In this document: one piece after another, positions 13,665 through 14,229 of the stretch
How the letters are laid out: every line of letters starts with the position of its first letter
Numbering within the stretch: the first letter of the stretch is position 1
NCBI GenBank assembly: GCA_029077775.1
Contig: JAQNCU010000032.1
Span: 1 to 14,229 of the forward strand
From: Acidocella sp.
Lineage (GTDB): Bacteria; Pseudomonadota; Alphaproteobacteria; Acetobacterales; Acetobacteraceae
DNA length: 14,229 nucleotides
Direction: 5' to 3'
The notes under the pieces: model-generated
What the model was told of the DNA's origin: nothing
The model's input: the letters and a program-made list of their open reading frames with translations, nothing else
Databases searched by the model: none
Translations under genes and position numbers: made by a program

Positions 13665-14229
13665 TCAACCAGCTTTGTTCAAAGCCTCCCATATGCGCTC
13701 TGGCGTGGCGGGCATGTCCAACGCGGTCACGCCATCCTGGCGCAACGCATCGATGATGGCGTTGATCACCGCGGGCGGGCTGCCCACGGCACCGGCCTCT
13801 CCGGCACCCTTCACACCCAGCGGATTGGTGGCGCAGGGCACCTCAATAAATTCCACCTTGATGTCCGGCAGGTCATCGGCGCGCGGCAACGCGTAATCCA
13901 TAAAGCTGCCAGAGACGAGCTGCCCGCTCTCAGCATCGTACGACACACGCTCATACATCGCCTGGCCCACGCCCTGTGCCACGCCGCCATGCACCTGGCC
14001 GCGCACGATCATGGGGTTCACCGCTTTGCCGACATCATCCATCACCACATAACCCACCACTTTGGCCACGCCGGTCTCCGGGTCCACCTCAACCTCGGCA
14101 ACGTGGCAACCATTGGGGAAGGTATGCGCGTCGATACTGGCAATCTCGGCGGCATCCAGCGTGCCGGGACGGGCGGCGGCCAGGGTGATGATATCCACCG
14201 CGCGGTCGGTGCCTTTGATCGTAAATTTG
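13665..14229 (-). CDS. xanthine/CO dehydrogenase family molybdopterin-binding subunit, C-terminal part
   Basis: This is the last 188 or so residues of a large molybdenum hydroxylase subunit (family includes CoxL, xanthine dehydrogenase and aldehyde dehydrogenases). The frame is open to the right edge, so the start and most of the protein (usually 750-800 aa) lie outside. Visible are Thr-Ile-Lys-Gly-Thr-Asp-Arg near the edge, Val-Glu-Val-Asp-Pro-Glu-Thr-Gly, then Asp-Val-Gly-Lys-Ala-Val-Asn-Pro with Gln-Val-His-Gly-Gly-Val-Ala-Gln-Gly, both typical of the cofactor-binding region. The Gly-Val-Lys-Gly-Ala-Gly-Glu-Ala-Gly motif follows, whose glutamate (codon 13797-13799) is the catalytic base next to molybdenum. 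The C-terminus is intact. The substrate cannot be told from this part: the Cys-Ser-Phe-Arg or other active-site loop that would separate CO dehydrogenase from others is not in the window. FAD and 2Fe-2S subunits would be expected nearby. Confidence 0.9.
   Translation of the reverse strand, partial: KFTIKGTDRAVDIITLAAARPGTLDAAEIASIDAHTFPNGCHVAEVEVDPETGVAKVVGYVVMDDVGKAVNPMIVRGQVHGGVAQGVGQAMYERVSYDAESGQLVSGSFMDYALPRADDLPDIKVEFIEVPCATNPLGVKGAGEAGAVGSPPAVINAIIDALRQDGVTALDMPATPERIWEALNKAG

Overview
The window is about 14.2 kb of GC-rich DNA (roughly 60-65% GC by eye) that is almost fully coding. It comes from a chromosome of an alphaproteobacterium, most likely Acetobacteraceae/Rhodospirillales. 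The grounds are an alphaproteobacterial ComEC whose C-terminus lacks a metallo-beta-lactamase domain, a Tad pilus locus, a class II fumarase, and the Ala/Gly-rich codon style. The family-level placement is inference; no rRNA or other marker is present. I count twelve protein-coding genes (two cut by the window edges), no RNA genes, no mobile elements and no CRISPR. No stretch of 300 bases lacks a gene.

Layout: (1) 2-2040, plus strand, is the end of a tad (Flp pilus) operon: the 3' part of tadC, then a TPR lipoprotein of TadD type that also carries a C-terminal SPOR domain. (2) gltX (glutamyl-tRNA synthetase) is on the minus strand, convergent with tadD at 5 bp and divergent from comEC. The 81-bp gltX/comEC gap holds an 8-bp inverted repeat. 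(3) 5546-10920 looks like a surface-polysaccharide module. It has a Wzc/GumC-type chain-length regulator and tyrosine kinase, an outer-membrane beta-barrel protein and a WecG/TagA/CpsF glycosyltransferase on the plus strand. Between them on the minus strand lie an O-acyltransferase and an abutting 71-codon gene of unknown function. The acyltransferase and barrel genes diverge from a 60-bp AT-rich gap containing a 19-bp perfect palindrome that touches the barrel start codon. (4) 10892-13664 is metabolic: a 3-hydroxyisobutyryl-CoA hydrolase-like gene (minus), and divergently a 93-residue unknown protein whose stop overlaps the start of fumC. (5) The right edge is the C-terminal part of a molybdopterin-binding subunit of the xanthine/CO dehydrogenase family (minus), separated from fumC by a short region with a strong hairpin.

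How the genes fit together: the polysaccharide genes would co-operate in making, decorating and exporting an exopolysaccharide. Wzc controls chain length and export, WecG adds a sugar on the lipid-linked repeat, the acyltransferase decorates it, and the barrel is a candidate outer-membrane component. No Wza, Wzx, Wzy or priming transferase is in view, so they must lie elsewhere if this is a Wzy-type system. The rest is ordinary housekeeping. I did not find a clearly new multi-gene system. The points most worth a second look are the palindrome in the acyltransferase/barrel divergent promoter, the two small coupled genes (7709-7924 and 11965-12246), and the SPOR domain on the Tad lipoprotein.
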